From the NCBI GenBank assembly GCA_002339675.1, contig DDKB01000017.1, positions 62,001 to 126,000 on the forward strand: DNA of 64,000 bases, in the 5' to 3' direction. Made by a program: the position numbers and the translations under genes. The notes below the pieces were generated by a model that saw nothing but the letters and a program-made list of their open reading frames with translations, searched no databases and was not told where the DNA came from. This document shows, piece by piece, positions 17,491 through 26,458 of the stretch. How positions within the stretch are numbered: position 1 is the first letter of the stretch; each line of letters begins with the position of its first letter. This stretch comes from Stutzerimonas stutzeri (GTDB lineage Bacteria > Pseudomonadota > Gammaproteobacteria > Pseudomonadales > Pseudomonadaceae).

Positions 17491-18626
17491 AAAGCACAGC
17501 TTCCTTGGAACAGTCTGTGTTGAAGCGACATGAAGGCAGCGTCCATTTTTCGCAAAGACTCGCATTGATTAGCCTTTATAGCCTCAATGTTTTTTACAGT
17601 TTTTTCATACTGTTCTTGTAATGCCTTAGGAGGCAACTCGATAAGAACAGTCTTGAGTTTAGCCTTGGAGATATTGGGCATTGATCCAGCAGCGCCACCG
17701 GCAAGGCTTTGTAGGGATTTCCGCTTCCCTGGATGTGTAAGCAATGCCTGCAGATAGCGAGGAAAAATTGGTGCCTCGAATTTGAAGCGGAAGCGAAAAA
17801 TCAAATCAGGCAACAACAACCGGGGCGGCGTTTCAGAAACGTATGCGCAGGCAGCTACTAGATCGTATGTATTTTTCCGGGTAAATAATAAATCGCCCTT
17901 ATTCACCTCCAAACTCGGCTCATAGGCAGTGCCGGGAGGTAATGCTTTGTTTTCGGCAGGGTCAAAAGTGCAGCGTGTAACGGCTCCGAGCTTGAGTACT
18001 CCCCACTCACCGTCTACTACTGATCTTTCCAAGCAAACTGGACTTTTTCCACTATCGATACTCTCTAGAAGATCTTCAAATGGGACCTGAGGCCAGCCTT
18101 GACTGTTGATCACAGGATCGCCGAACATTTCCAGAAACACGGACTGCAACAGCTGATCAAGCTTGGCGATGGCTTCGCGGCGCTTGGCGCGTAGCTCGTC
18201 GGCCTTGTTCAGGATCGCTGCGATGCGGCGTTGTTCGGGGAGTGGCGGGAGCGGAATTTTCGCACCGGTGAGGTTGCCAATCTTTATATATTTAATGATT
18301 CCGCCAATGCTCTGCTCTCTAAGGGATGACAGATAGCTATCCATGAAATGGTACATATACCGTGTGTTAAGTTTTTCGGGGTCTGCTGTCTCGATAATGT
18401 AGGTTCGTTGGTAAGCGTCAAATTTGCCTGCGTAATATTTGACATTTAAATCACCATTGCCAGCGATCAAAACACACTCACAGTCATAACTGTACGATGC
18501 GATTCTGAGGGGTTCGCTCGCGCAAGTAAAAAATGGAAACTCTCCGTCAGGTGAGCTTGCATTTGCATCGAGTTTACCCGTGCGTATTTTCGTGAGCTCG
18601 CCGAGAGATACTGTCGGCCAGCTCAT
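17487..18626 (-). CDS. hsdS: type I restriction-modification specificity subunit
   Basis: A 379-residue DNA-recognition subunit that directs the HsdM2S methylase to a bipartite target. Two target-recognition domains (residues 1-125 and 180-325) are each followed by a conserved spacer helix; the central one is the diagnostic IPLPPLPEQRRIAAILNKADELRAKRREAI, ending SVFLEMFGDPV. The second half ends with KTVKNIEAIKANQCESLRKMDAAFMSLQHRLFQG. ATG 18626 overlaps the hsdM stop (ATGA). Both recognition domains are much richer in A+T than the flanking genes and the helices between them, a common mark of domain exchange. The length is slightly short of the usual 400-450 but complete. Confidence 0.93.
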   Translation of the reverse strand: MSWPTVSLGELTKIRTGKLDANASSPDGEFPFFTCASEPLRIASYSYDCECVLIAGNGDLNVKYYAGKFDAYQRTYIIETADPEKLNTRYMYHFMDSYLSSLREQSIGGIIKYIKIGNLTGAKIPLPPLPEQRRIAAILNKADELRAKRREAIAKLDQLLQSVFLEMFGDPVINSQGWPQVPFEDLLESIDSGKSPVCLERSVVDGEWGVLKLGAVTRCTFDPAENKALPPGTAYEPSLEVNKGDLLFTRKNTYDLVAACAYVSETPPRLLLPDLIFRFRFKFEAPIFPRYLQALLTHPGKRKSLQSLAGGAAGSMPNISKAKLKTVLIELPPKALQEQYEKTVKNIEAIKANQCESLRKMDAAFMSLQHRLFQGSCAL

Positions 18627-20257
18627 CGCAACATCCCCTCCAACTCCTCCATCCCGCGCATAATCTCCGCCTCTAGCTCCTTCAACGCCGCCAATATCTT
18701 CTGCGGCGGTTCATGCTCGACCTGGTCGTACACCACCTGCTTGTAGCGGTTGATGGAAAGGTCGTAGTCGTTGCCGACGATTTCGGCCTTGGGGACGAGG
18801 AAGCTTTGGTCGGTGCGTTGGCGAGTGGCTTCGTCGGAGGCAGCCCTCACCCCTAGCCCCTCGGCTTTGGCATCCTGCGTCGCCCTACCTCCTGCATCCA
18901 TGCAGTCGTCTCCCGGAGGGAGAGGGGAGGCAAGCGATTGCCAGCGGGCAAGGAGGTCCGGCAGGTTGTTGCAGTCGTGTTTGCTCGCGTCCAGCGGGTT
19001 GCGTTTGTCGTCCAGCGAGAAGCCGTCGGCCTGCATGTTGTAGAACCAGACGTTATCGGTGCCGCCGCTGTTGGTCTTGGTGAACAGCAGGATGGCGGTG
19101 GAGACGCCGGCGTAGGGGCGGAACACGCCGGAGGGCATGGAGACGATGCCGTCGAGTTTGTGGTCTTCGACCAGCAGTTTGCGCAGGGTCTTGTGCGCCT
19201 TGCTGGAGCCGAACAGCACACCGTCCGGGACGATCACCGCGGCGCGGCCGCCGGTTTTCAACAGGCGCAGGAATAGGGCGAGAAACAATAGTTCGGTCTT
19301 CTTGGTCTTGACGATGTCCTGCAGGTCCTTGGCGCAGCTTTCGTAGTCCAGGCTACCTGCGAAGGGCGGGTTGGCGAGGATCAGGCTGAACTGGCCTTCC
19401 ACCCCGGCGTGGCCTTCGCTTAGCGAATCGCGGTTTTCGATGGCGGGGTTTTCCACGCCATGCAGCAGCATGTTCATGGAGCCGACGCGCAGCATGGTGC
19501 TGTCGAAGTCGAAGCCGTGGAAGGTTTCGTGGTTGAAGCGCTTGGCCGATTCGGTGTCGCGATAGATCTCGTCGCGGTGGTGCTCGTCCAGGTATTCCGC
19601 CGCGGCCACGAGGAAGCCCGCCGTGCCGCAGGCCGGATCGCAGATGGTGTCGCTGGGGCGCGGCGCCATCATTTCCACCATCAGCTTGATAATGTGGCGG
19701 GGCGTGCGGAACTGGCCGTTCTGCCCGGCGCTGGCGATCTTGCCGAGCATGTATTCGTAGAGGTCGCCCTTGGTGTCGCGATCCTCCATGGGAATGGCGT
19801 CGAGCATGTCCACCACCTTGGCCAGCAGGCCCGGCGTGGGAATGGTGAAGCGCGCATCCTTCATGTGCGTCGAATAAGTGGATTCGCCGTCTTCGCTGCC
19901 GAGGCTCTTGATAAAGGGAAAGACCTTTTCCGAGACCAAGGTGTAGAGGCTGCCCGGATCACCCAGCAGCTTGAACTGCGACCAGCGCAGGTGGGCCTGG
20001 TAGGGGTTGAATATGGGGTTGTCGATGGGCTGGCCGGTGCGCGCGGCTTTCTTTTCCTTCACCGTTTGCAGCTCGTCCAGCCGCTTGATGAACAGCAGGT
20101 AAGTCATCTGCTCGATGACCTCCATGGGGTTGGAAATGCCGCCGCTCCAGAAGGCGTTCCAGATCTGGTCGACTTGGTTCTTGATGGTGCCGGTAATCAC
20201 AAAGGTGCTGCCTGACTGGCTGGGAGTGGACGCGAGCTTAAGCGGGGTTGTCGGCAT
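18623..20257 (-). CDS. hsdM: type I DNA methyltransferase subunit M
   Basis: A 544-residue adenine-N6 methyltransferase. An N-terminal helical HsdM_N domain (QVDQIWNAFWSGGISNPMEVIEQMTYLLFIKRLDE) is followed by the SAM site DPACGTAGFLVAA and the catalytic motif NPPF (LILANPPFAGS). With HsdS it protects host DNA; with an active HsdR it would also restrict. ATG 20257 (MPTTPLKLAST) is preferred over an open-frame extension of 47 residues that lies in the divergent promoter region. Between LLARWQSLA and RTDQSFLVPKAEIVGNDYDLS is an extra segment of about 29 residues encoded by a palindromic repeat element. It heads the operon hsdM-hsdS-ATPase-hsdR. Confidence 0.93.
   Translation of the reverse strand: MPTTPLKLASTPSQSGSTFVITGTIKNQVDQIWNAFWSGGISNPMEVIEQMTYLLFIKRLDELQTVKEKKAARTGQPIDNPIFNPYQAHLRWSQFKLLGDPGSLYTLVSEKVFPFIKSLGSEDGESTYSTHMKDARFTIPTPGLLAKVVDMLDAIPMEDRDTKGDLYEYMLGKIASAGQNGQFRTPRHIIKLMVEMMAPRPSDTICDPACGTAGFLVAAAEYLDEHHRDEIYRDTESAKRFNHETFHGFDFDSTMLRVGSMNMLLHGVENPAIENRDSLSEGHAGVEGQFSLILANPPFAGSLDYESCAKDLQDIVKTKKTELLFLALFLRLLKTGGRAAVIVPDGVLFGSSKAHKTLRKLLVEDHKLDGIVSMPSGVFRPYAGVSTAILLFTKTNSGGTDNVWFYNMQADGFSLDDKRNPLDASKHDCNNLPDLLARWQSLASPLPPGDDCMDAGGRATQDAKAEGLGVRAASDEATRQRTDQSFLVPKAEIVGNDYDLSINRYKQVVYDQVEHEPPQKILAALKELEAEIMRGMEELEGMLR
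18844..18930. repeat. palindromic repeat inserted in frame in hsdM
   Basis: An 87-base block whose ends are roughly inverted (CCCTCACCCCTAGCCCCTC at the left, GGAGGGAGAGGGGAGG at the right), with an internal perfect hairpin CTGCAT-CC-ATGCAG at 18892-18905. This CCCTCACCC...GGGAGAGGG pattern is a familiar intergenic repeat in pseudomonads and other gammaproteobacteria. Here it is 29 codons long and is read through in frame, coding residues such as PPGDDCMDAGGRATQDAKAE in HsdM. Confidence 0.7.
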
Positions 20258-20413
20258 ATCAAACACTGTTCGAATGCACAGGTCGCCCCTTCGCGCAGAT
20301 GCGATTTGTGCAAACAGGCTCGCTGAGCCGACGGCGTACCTTCCCGCTAGCCCGGGCGAACCGGCGGCATTGGGTACACTCTGATGCCCCATCGCCATCC
20401 ATTGAGCAGTTGC

Positions 20414-22357
20414 ATGCCCCGCCGCGCATCATCGGAAACCACTGAACCGCTTCCCCTCGTACTGGCCGGGCCCATGCTGCGCCGGCTCGAGGCGGGGCGG
20501 CTGGTGCTTTGGCTGGTCGCCAGTGAGCCGCTGCAGTTGCGCCTGGCGTTGCAGCCCGGAGGGGAGGCGCCGGTTTCGCTGGCCGTGGGAGGCGATAGCT
20601 GTCGCCAGTTGCGTGTCGGTACCTCGGCGTGGCTGCACTTGATCGATCTCCATCTGGAGACGCCGCTGCCGGTCGATCGCGTGGTCGAGTACGACCTGTT
20701 GATCCAGGGCGACGGCCATGAGCGAGGCATCGCCGACTGGGCACCACACCTGATTCATGAAGGGTTCCAGCTGCCGGCGTTCGTCATCTGCTCGCGCTAC
20801 GACGACCTGCTGCACGGCTCCTGCCGCAAGCCTCACCACGCCTCGGCGGACGGCTTGGTTACTGTGGACTCGCTCGTGGCCCAGACCCGCCAATCTCCCG
20901 AAAGCTGGCCCGCCGCGCTGCTGATGACCGGCGACCAGATCTACGCTGACGACGTGGCCGGGCCGACCTTGGTCGCCATTCATGCGCTGATCCGCCGGCT
21001 CGGGCTGTATGGCGAGTGCCTCGAGGGCGCCACGGTCGCCGACAGCGATCAACTGCTGGCGCATCCGGCCACCTATTACCGGCGCGAGCAGTTGTTGCCC
21101 GCGTTCAAATCCAACGAAGCTCTGCGCGAGCGCTTCTTCGGCGGTGTGGAAAAGCCGGTCTTCACGACGTCCAGCGCACACAACCATCTTGTTTCTCTGG
21201 CCGAGGTGCTGGCGATGTACCTGCTGGTCTGGTCGCCAGTGCCGTGGCGGTTGGTCGAGCTCCAGTCACCGCAACTGGACGGCGAGCTGGCCGAGCGCTG
21301 GACGCGTGAACTGAGCTGCATCGGTGCTTTCCGGGCCGGCTTGCCGCAGGTGGCGCGGGCCCTGGCGCACCTGCCGTCGCTGATGATCTTCGATGACCAC
21401 GACATCACCGATGACTGGAACCTCAGCGCGCGCTGGGAGCAGACGGCCTACGGCCATCCGTTTTCCCGGCGGATCATCGGCAATGCCTTGCTCGGCTACC
21501 TGTTGTGTCAGGCCTGGGGCAACGCGCCGGATGCCTGCGTCACGTCATTGAGCGCGGTCGAGGCGTTACTGGGCAGTGGCGAAGACGGGCGACTCGATTG
21601 CGCCCTGCATGATCGGGTGGTCGACGAGCTGCTCGGCAGGGGTGACTGGGGCTATGTCATTCCCAGCGAGCCGGCACTGGTGGTGCTCGACACCCGCACC
21701 CGCCGCTGGCGCAGCGAGCGCAACCTGAGCCGGCCGTCCGGGCTGATGGATTGGGAAGCGCTGACGGACTTCCAGCAGGAATTGCTCGACCATCGCGCGG
21801 TGATCATCGTCTCGCCGGCGCCCATGTTCGGCGTCAAGCTGATCGAGACTGTGCAGCGCGTCTTCAGCTGGGCCGGCCTGTCGCTCTTGGTCGATGCGGA
21901 AAACTGGATGGCCCACCGCGGCGCGGCGCAGGTGATGCTCAATATTTTCCGCCATACCCGCACGCCGGGTAACTACGTGATCCTGTCGGGCGACGTGCAT
22001 TACTCCTTCGCCTATGAGGTGCGCATTCGCGGCCGTGCCGAAGGGCCACGGTTATGGCAGATCACCAGCAGCGGCGTGAAGAACGAGTTTCCGCCGCGCC
22101 TGCTCGACCTGTTCGACCGGCTCAACCGCTGGCTGTATTCGCCGCGCTCGCCCCTGAACTGGTTCACCAAGCGCCGCCGGGTGCGGGTCCAGCCATGGCT
22201 GCCGAGCCGCAGCCGAGCCGGCGAACGCCTGTGGAATGGCTCGGGCATTGGCCGCATTCGGCTCGATGCCGAGGGCCGACCGTCGCAGGTGCAGCAGATC
22301 AATGCCGATGGGTCACCGCCGGTCAGCTTCGCGCCCGAACGTGACGCCGCACCTTAG
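20414..22357 (+). CDS. PhoD-like metallophosphatase
   Basis: A 647-residue member of the alkaline phosphatase D / PhoD-like group. Metal-binding motifs are visible in order: LLMTGDQIYADDV (GDxxY), LMIFDDHDITDDW (DDHD), and near the end VILSGDVHYSFAYEV (GDVHxS). There is no Tat signal or other export sequence, unlike classical PhoD, so a cytoplasmic location is likely. Several starts are possible; ATG 20414 is used because the 10 residues before it add nothing conserved. The gene diverges from hsdM and its TAG overlaps the stop of the convergent HAD phosphatase gene. Substrate unknown. Confidence 0.8.
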   Translation: MPRRASSETTEPLPLVLAGPMLRRLEAGRLVLWLVASEPLQLRLALQPGGEAPVSLAVGGDSCRQLRVGTSAWLHLIDLHLETPLPVDRVVEYDLLIQGDGHERGIADWAPHLIHEGFQLPAFVICSRYDDLLHGSCRKPHHASADGLVTVDSLVAQTRQSPESWPAALLMTGDQIYADDVAGPTLVAIHALIRRLGLYGECLEGATVADSDQLLAHPATYYRREQLLPAFKSNEALRERFFGGVEKPVFTTSSAHNHLVSLAEVLAMYLLVWSPVPWRLVELQSPQLDGELAERWTRELSCIGAFRAGLPQVARALAHLPSLMIFDDHDITDDWNLSARWEQTAYGHPFSRRIIGNALLGYLLCQAWGNAPDACVTSLSAVEALLGSGEDGRLDCALHDRVVDELLGRGDWGYVIPSEPALVVLDTRTRRWRSERNLSRPSGLMDWEALTDFQQELLDHRAVIIVSPAPMFGVKLIETVQRVFSWAGLSLLVDAENWMAHRGAAQVMLNIFRHTRTPGNYVILSGDVHYSFAYEVRIRGRAEGPRLWQITSSGVKNEFPPRLLDLFDRLNRWLYSPRSPLNWFTKRRRVRVQPWLPSRSRAGERLWNGSGIGRIRLDAEGRPSQVQQINADGSPPVSFAPERDAAP

Positions 22358-22998
22358 CCAAACGCCGCGCGCAGCTCGGGCAGCGTGGCGTAGTAATACG
22401 CTGGCGACTGCGCCATCAGTTCGGCATGGCTGCCGAAGCCGTACCCCACCGCCACCGCTTTCAGCCCGTTCTGGTGCGCGCCGATCAGGTCATGTTTGCG
22501 GTCGCCGATCATCAGTGTCTCTTCCCGATCGAGCGCTTCTTCGGCAATCACATGGGCGATCAGCTCGACCTTGTCTGTGCGGGTGCCGTCCAGCTCGCTG
22601 CCATAGATCATCTTGAAGTGGTGGTCGAAGGCGAAATGCCGGGCGATCTCGCGGGCGAACACCGACGGCTTCGAGGTCGCGACATAGAGCGTCCGGCCTT
22701 GCCCGCGCAAATGTTCGAGCAGCTCCAGCACGCCGTCGAATAGCAGGTTCTCGTAGAGCCCGACCGTCTTGAAGCGCTCGCGGTAATGGCCGACGGCTTC
22801 CCAGGCCCGCGCTTCGTCGAAGCCATAGAACTCCATGAATGCCTGCAGCAGCGGCGGCCCGATAAAGGGTTCGAGCTTGGTCAGGTCCGGTTCGTCGATG
22901 CCAAGCTGGGCCAGTGCATGCTGAATCGAGCGGGTGATGCCTTCGCGCGGGTCGGTGAGGGTGCCGTCGAGGTCGAAAAGAATGGTGGAGTGGTGCAT
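22354..22998 (-). CDS. HAD-family phosphatase, phosphoglycolate-phosphatase-like
   Basis: A 214-residue haloacid-dehalogenase hydrolase. Motif I is ILFDLDGTLTD (nucleophile Asp and acid/base Asp), motif II is YVATSKPS, motif III has a Lys near KVELIAHVI, and motif IV is MIGDRKHDLIGA. The cap inserted after motif I (GITRSIQHALAQLGI...) is of the Gph/PgmB type. Likely substrates are small phosphate esters. ATG 22998 (MHHSTILF) fits the family; the long open frame upstream is a shadow of the LysR gene. The stop shares three bases with the stop of the opposing PhoD-like gene. Confidence 0.87.
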   Translation of the reverse strand: MHHSTILFDLDGTLTDPREGITRSIQHALAQLGIDEPDLTKLEPFIGPPLLQAFMEFYGFDEARAWEAVGHYRERFKTVGLYENLLFDGVLELLEHLRGQGRTLYVATSKPSVFAREIARHFAFDHHFKMIYGSELDGTRTDKVELIAHVIAEEALDREETLMIGDRKHDLIGAHQNGLKAVAVGYGFGSHAELMAQSPAYYYATLPELRAAFG

Positions 22999-23069
22999 GG
23001 AGGGCGGCCGGCTGGTGGGTGGCTCACAATTGTCCTGATCCCGCAGCCTCAGGGCAAACAATGGCGGGC

Positions 23070-24011
23070 TCAGCTGGCCCGCGTTTGCATTCGCTGGGCA
23101 AGCGCCTGCGCGGCGGCCAGGTCCTGTTCGATCAGCGCCGCCAGCCAGTCCATGAACGCGCGCACCCGACGCGGCAGGTTGCGCCGGTGGGCGTATAGCA
23201 GCGAGGCGCTCATGGGTGCCGGAACGTGGTCCGGCAGCACCATCTGCAGCTCGCCGCTTTCGAGGGCGTCGCGGACCCCGGCGAGCGGCACCTGAATCAG
23301 GCCAAAACCGCCGATGCAGGCGAGTTTGTAGCTGTCGCTGTTGTTGACCGTCACCCGGCCCTGCATCGGCAGGCACATCGGCTTGCCGTTTTCCTGGTAT
23401 TCGAAGCCGACCGAGCGTGCGCCGAGCACCGGCACATAGTGGATCAGCTGGTGGTCGGCGAGGTCTGCGAGCGTCTTGGGTATGCCGTGCCGTTTCAGAT
23501 AGGCCGGGCTGGCGCAATTCACCAGCGGATAGCGGCCGAGCCGCCGTGCAACCAGGTCGGTGTCGGCCAGCTCGCCGATGCGCAACACACAATCGAACCC
23601 CTCGCGCACCAGATCCACCAGCCGGTCGGTGGCGCTGACTTCGATCTCGATGGCCGGGTGCTGCTCGAGGAACTCGCCTAGCCGCGGCATCACCAGGCTG
23701 CGCGCCAGGGCCACCGGCAGGTCGATGCGAAGACGCCCGGTGAGCGCGCGGCTGTCGCGGAACAACGCCTCGATGTCGTCGGCCTGGTCGAGCATGTCGC
23801 GGCTGCGCTCGTAGAGCAACTGACCGTCCTGGGTCGGCTGGACCCGCCGGGTGGTGCGCTGCAGCAGCCGGGCACCGAGCCGTTGCTCCAGCGCGCGGAT
23901 CTGTTCGGAAACGGTGGAGCGCGGCAGGCCGAGGTTGTCGGCCGCCGCGGTGAAACTGGCCAGTTCATAGACCCGAGCGAAGGTCCGCAGCAGTTCGAGA
24001 ATGTTGTTCAT
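23070..24011 (-). CDS. LysR-family transcriptional regulator
   Basis: A 313-residue regulator. The N-terminal winged helix-turn-helix is ELASFTAAADNLGLPRSTVSEQIRALEQRLGARLLQRTTR (residues 16-57), followed by a substrate-binding domain beginning at GRLRIDLPVALARSLVMPRLGEFLEQHPAIEIEV. It belongs to the large group related to AaeR/DsdC-like regulators with a short ligand pocket. It is divergent from the SDR gene at 24123, with a 111-base spacer that probably holds its operator; this arrangement suggests it controls that gene. Inducer unknown. Confidence 0.9.
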   Translation of the reverse strand: MNNILELLRTFARVYELASFTAAADNLGLPRSTVSEQIRALEQRLGARLLQRTTRRVQPTQDGQLLYERSRDMLDQADDIEALFRDSRALTGRLRIDLPVALARSLVMPRLGEFLEQHPAIEIEVSATDRLVDLVREGFDCVLRIGELADTDLVARRLGRYPLVNCASPAYLKRHGIPKTLADLADHQLIHYVPVLGARSVGFEYQENGKPMCLPMQGRVTVNNSDSYKLACIGGFGLIQVPLAGVRDALESGELQMVLPDHVPAPMSASLLYAHRRNLPRRVRAFMDWLAALIEQDLAAAQALAQRMQTRAS

Positions 24012-24122
24012 GACGGCTCGATTGATCGGTGGATACGAACAGTCTATCCAGGCTTCATGGATTTAACCGGGCTGCCCGGGACAATACGCTGGTCCCGTCA
24101 CCAACCAGTCGGGAGATCCCCC

Positions 24123-24881
24123 ATGAAACGCAAACTCGCTTTGATCACTGGTGCCAGCCGCGGGCTGGGGCGTAGTGCGGCCCTGCATCTCGCCGCAGAA
24201 GGCGTCGACATCATCGGCACCTACCACAGCAAGGCGGCCGAGGCGCAGGCGGTGGCGCACGAGATCGAAAACCGCGGCGCGCAGGCCCTGATGCTGCAGC
24301 TGGATGTGACGCAAAGCACGAGCTTCGCGGCGTTCACCGAGCGCTTGCGCGGCGTGCTGCCGGAGCGCTTCGGCCGTTCCGGTATCGATTTTTTGTTGAA
24401 TAACGCGGGCGTCGGCGAGCACGTGAGCTTCGCCGACACCCGCGAGGCGCAGTTCGACCTGCTGATGAACATGCACCTCAAGGGGCCGTTCTTCCTGACC
24501 CAGACGCTGCTGCCGCTGATCGCTGACGGCGGGCGCATCCTCAACGTTTCCAGTGGTCTGGCCCGCTTTTCGCTGCCGGGCTACGCCGCCTACGCCGCGA
24601 TGAAAGGCGGCATCGAAGTGCTGACCCGCTATCAGGCGCGCGAGCTGGGTGCCCGTGGCATCAGCGTCAACGTGATCGCCCCGGGGGCCATCGAAACCGA
24701 CTTTGGTGGCGGCGCGGTGCGTGACAACGCTGACCTCAACGCCTTCGTTGCCAGCAACACGGCCCTGGGGCGGGTGGGGCAGGCCGATGACATCGGTCTG
24801 GCTGTGGCCGCCCTGTTCGGTGAGGGCGGACGCTGGATCAATGGGCAGCGGATCGAGGCGTCGGGCGGGATGTTTCTCTAA
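24123..24881 (+). CDS. SDR-family oxidoreductase
   Basis: A 252-residue classical short-chain dehydrogenase/reductase. It has the cofactor motif TGASRGLGRSA (residues 9-19), the NNAG motif (LLNNAGVGEH), catalytic Ser in NVSSGLARFS, and the YAAMK catalytic Tyr/Lys pair, then the PGAIETDF loop and the C-terminal NGQRIEASGGMFL. The GITG...HSKAAEAQ region suggests NADP(H) preference, which is inferred only from the Arg near the end of strand 2 being absent or weak. GGGAGAT lies before ATG 24123. It is probably regulated by the divergent LysR protein. Substrate unknown. Confidence 0.9.
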   Translation: MKRKLALITGASRGLGRSAALHLAAEGVDIIGTYHSKAAEAQAVAHEIENRGAQALMLQLDVTQSTSFAAFTERLRGVLPERFGRSGIDFLLNNAGVGEHVSFADTREAQFDLLMNMHLKGPFFLTQTLLPLIADGGRILNVSSGLARFSLPGYAAYAAMKGGIEVLTRYQARELGARGISVNVIAPGAIETDFGGGAVRDNADLNAFVASNTALGRVGQADDIGLAVAALFGEGGRWINGQRIEASGGMFL

Positions 24882-24897
24882 GGGTGTGATCGCCGGA

Positions 24898-24923
24898 TCG
24901 CGGGCAGAGCCTGCTCCTACAAG
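24898..24923. repeat. REP-like palindrome, CTGCTCCTACA type
   Basis: The sequence TCGCGGGCAGAGCCTGCTCC followed by TACAAG is a typical Pseudomonas intergenic palindrome (GGCAGAGCCTGC stem, trailing CTCCTACA). It lies just past the SDR stop, between convergent genes. Confidence 0.55.
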
Positions 24924-24976
24924 ACGCCTAGCAGAGCCGCGCCAGGCCACGGCGCGTTGTCGGCCTGCGCCGGTCG

Positions 24977-25519
24977 TCAGCCGTCGCAGCCCTCGGCCAG
25001 GTGCTGATCCTTCAGCTTCACGTAGTTGCCGGCGGTATAGCTGAAGAAGCTGCGCTCTTTTTCAGTCAGCGGCCGGGCCTGCTTCACCGGGCTGCCGACG
25101 TAGAGGTAGCCGCTTTGCAGCGTCTTGCCCGGCGGCACCAGGCTGCCGGCGCCGATGATGACCTCGTCCTCGACCACCGCGCCGTCCATCACGATCGAAC
25201 CCATGCCCACCAGGATGCGGCTGCCCAGGGTGCAGCCGTGCAGGGTGACCTTGTGGCCGACGGTAACTTCGTCGCCGATGGTCAGCGGGAAGCCGTCCGG
25301 GTTGAACGGGCCGGCGTGGGTGATGTGCAGCACGCTGCCGTCCTGGATGCTGGTGCGTGCGCCGATGCGGATGCGGTGCATGTCGCCGCGGATCACGGTC
25401 AGTGGCCAGACGGAGCTGTCCTCGCCGATCTCGATGTCGCCGATGAGCACGGCGCTGGGGTCGACGAAGACGCGCTCGCCGAGTGCCGGTGTGTGTCCCT
25501 GGAAGGTTCGGATGCTCAT
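24977..25519 (-). CDS. gamma-carbonic anhydrase family protein (YrdA-like)
   Basis: A 180-residue left-handed beta-helix protein made of hexapeptide repeats (PSAVLIGDIEIGEDSSVWPLTVIRGD...). The zinc ligands of the gamma class are present: the His of VLHITHAG and the two His of VGHKVTLHGC. It should trimerise in the cytoplasm; many family members bind zinc but show little hydratase activity. AGGAGCACCCC precedes ATG 25519 directly, which decides the start over a longer open frame. It may share a transcript with the AraC regulator 31 bases upstream on the same strand. Confidence 0.9.
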   Translation of the reverse strand: MSIRTFQGHTPALGERVFVDPSAVLIGDIEIGEDSSVWPLTVIRGDMHRIRIGARTSIQDGSVLHITHAGPFNPDGFPLTIGDEVTVGHKVTLHGCTLGSRILVGMGSIVMDGAVVEDEVIIGAGSLVPPGKTLQSGYLYVGSPVKQARPLTEKERSFFSYTAGNYVKLKDQHLAEGCDG

Positions 25520-25550
25520 GGGGTGCTCCTGTAGGCATAAGGGCGGTGGG

Positions 25551-26375
25551 TCATTGATAGACCCGACCTTCGGCGGCATTGCTGCCGGGACGGAAGAATT
25601 CGCCCGGCGTGGCGCCGAACTGTTCACGAAAGGCGGCGATAAACGCCGATAGGGATTCATAACCGCAGCCCAGCGCCACGTCGGTCACCCGCTCGCCGCG
25701 CTCCAGCGCCGGTAGCGCGCTGAGCAGCCGCAGGCGCTGGCGCCAGGCGCGAAAGGTCAGGCCCGTTTCGCGCAGGAACAGCCGGCTCAGGGTCCGTTCC
25801 GAGACGCCGAGGGTGCGGCTCCAGTCGGCCAGGCCTTCCTGGGATTCCGGTTGCGCCTGCAGGCTTTTGCACAGCCGATGCAGGCGGGGCTCGGCGGGCA
25901 ATGGCAGCACCAATTCGACCTCCGGCGCGCAGCTCAGCTGGTCCAGCAGTACTTGCACCAGGCGCCCCTCCGCGCCGTCTTCGGCATAGGCTTCGGGCAG
26001 GGTACTGAAATGCCGGATCAGTTCGCGTAGCAGGGGGCTGACCTGCAGCACGCGGCAATGCTCGGGCGCATCGCCGGCCACGGCTCGGTCGATGTAGAGG
26101 CTGCGGATGCAGGTGTCCGGCGCGCAGAAGACCTGGTGTGTCACGCCGGCCGGAATCCACACCGCGCGCAGCGGTGGCGCAATGAAGCGGCCACGGTCGG
26201 TACGCACTTCGAGCACGCCTTCGACCGCATGGGACAGCTGCACCCAAGGGTGGCTATGGCGGTAGCCGAGCTTGAGGTTGGGCGGCGAGTCGAGCTGACC
26301 ATAGACCGGCCGTGGCAGCGACGTGAGCGCACCGAGGCGGGTGATCAACGCGGCTTCTTGTCCGATTGGCGACAT
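25551..26375 (-). CDS. AraC-family transcriptional regulator
   Basis: A 274-residue regulator: an N-terminal cupin sensor (RHSHPWVQLSHAVEGVLEVRT...WIPAGVTHQV, residues 35-90) and a C-terminal double helix-turn-helix (SEEGLADWSRTLGVSERTLSRLF and VTDVALGCGYESLSAFIAAFREQFGATPGEF). ATG 26375 gives the usual family length, with GCAGG upstream; a 24-residue longer frame is possible. It is divergent from the SBF transporter gene with an 83-base spacer, so it probably regulates that transporter, itself, or both. Effector unknown. Confidence 0.87.
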   Translation of the reverse strand: MSPIGQEAALITRLGALTSLPRPVYGQLDSPPNLKLGYRHSHPWVQLSHAVEGVLEVRTDRGRFIAPPLRAVWIPAGVTHQVFCAPDTCIRSLYIDRAVAGDAPEHCRVLQVSPLLRELIRHFSTLPEAYAEDGAEGRLVQVLLDQLSCAPEVELVLPLPAEPRLHRLCKSLQAQPESQEGLADWSRTLGVSERTLSRLFLRETGLTFRAWRQRLRLLSALPALERGERVTDVALGCGYESLSAFIAAFREQFGATPGEFFRPGSNAAEGRVYQ

Positions 26376-26458
26376 TTCGTGCCTGCTTGGCGTTAGTCGG
26401 AAGGAGGCGCCCACGTTAAGGTCGATTCCTGTCGCCCGCAAGCCCAAGGAAGCCGTTC

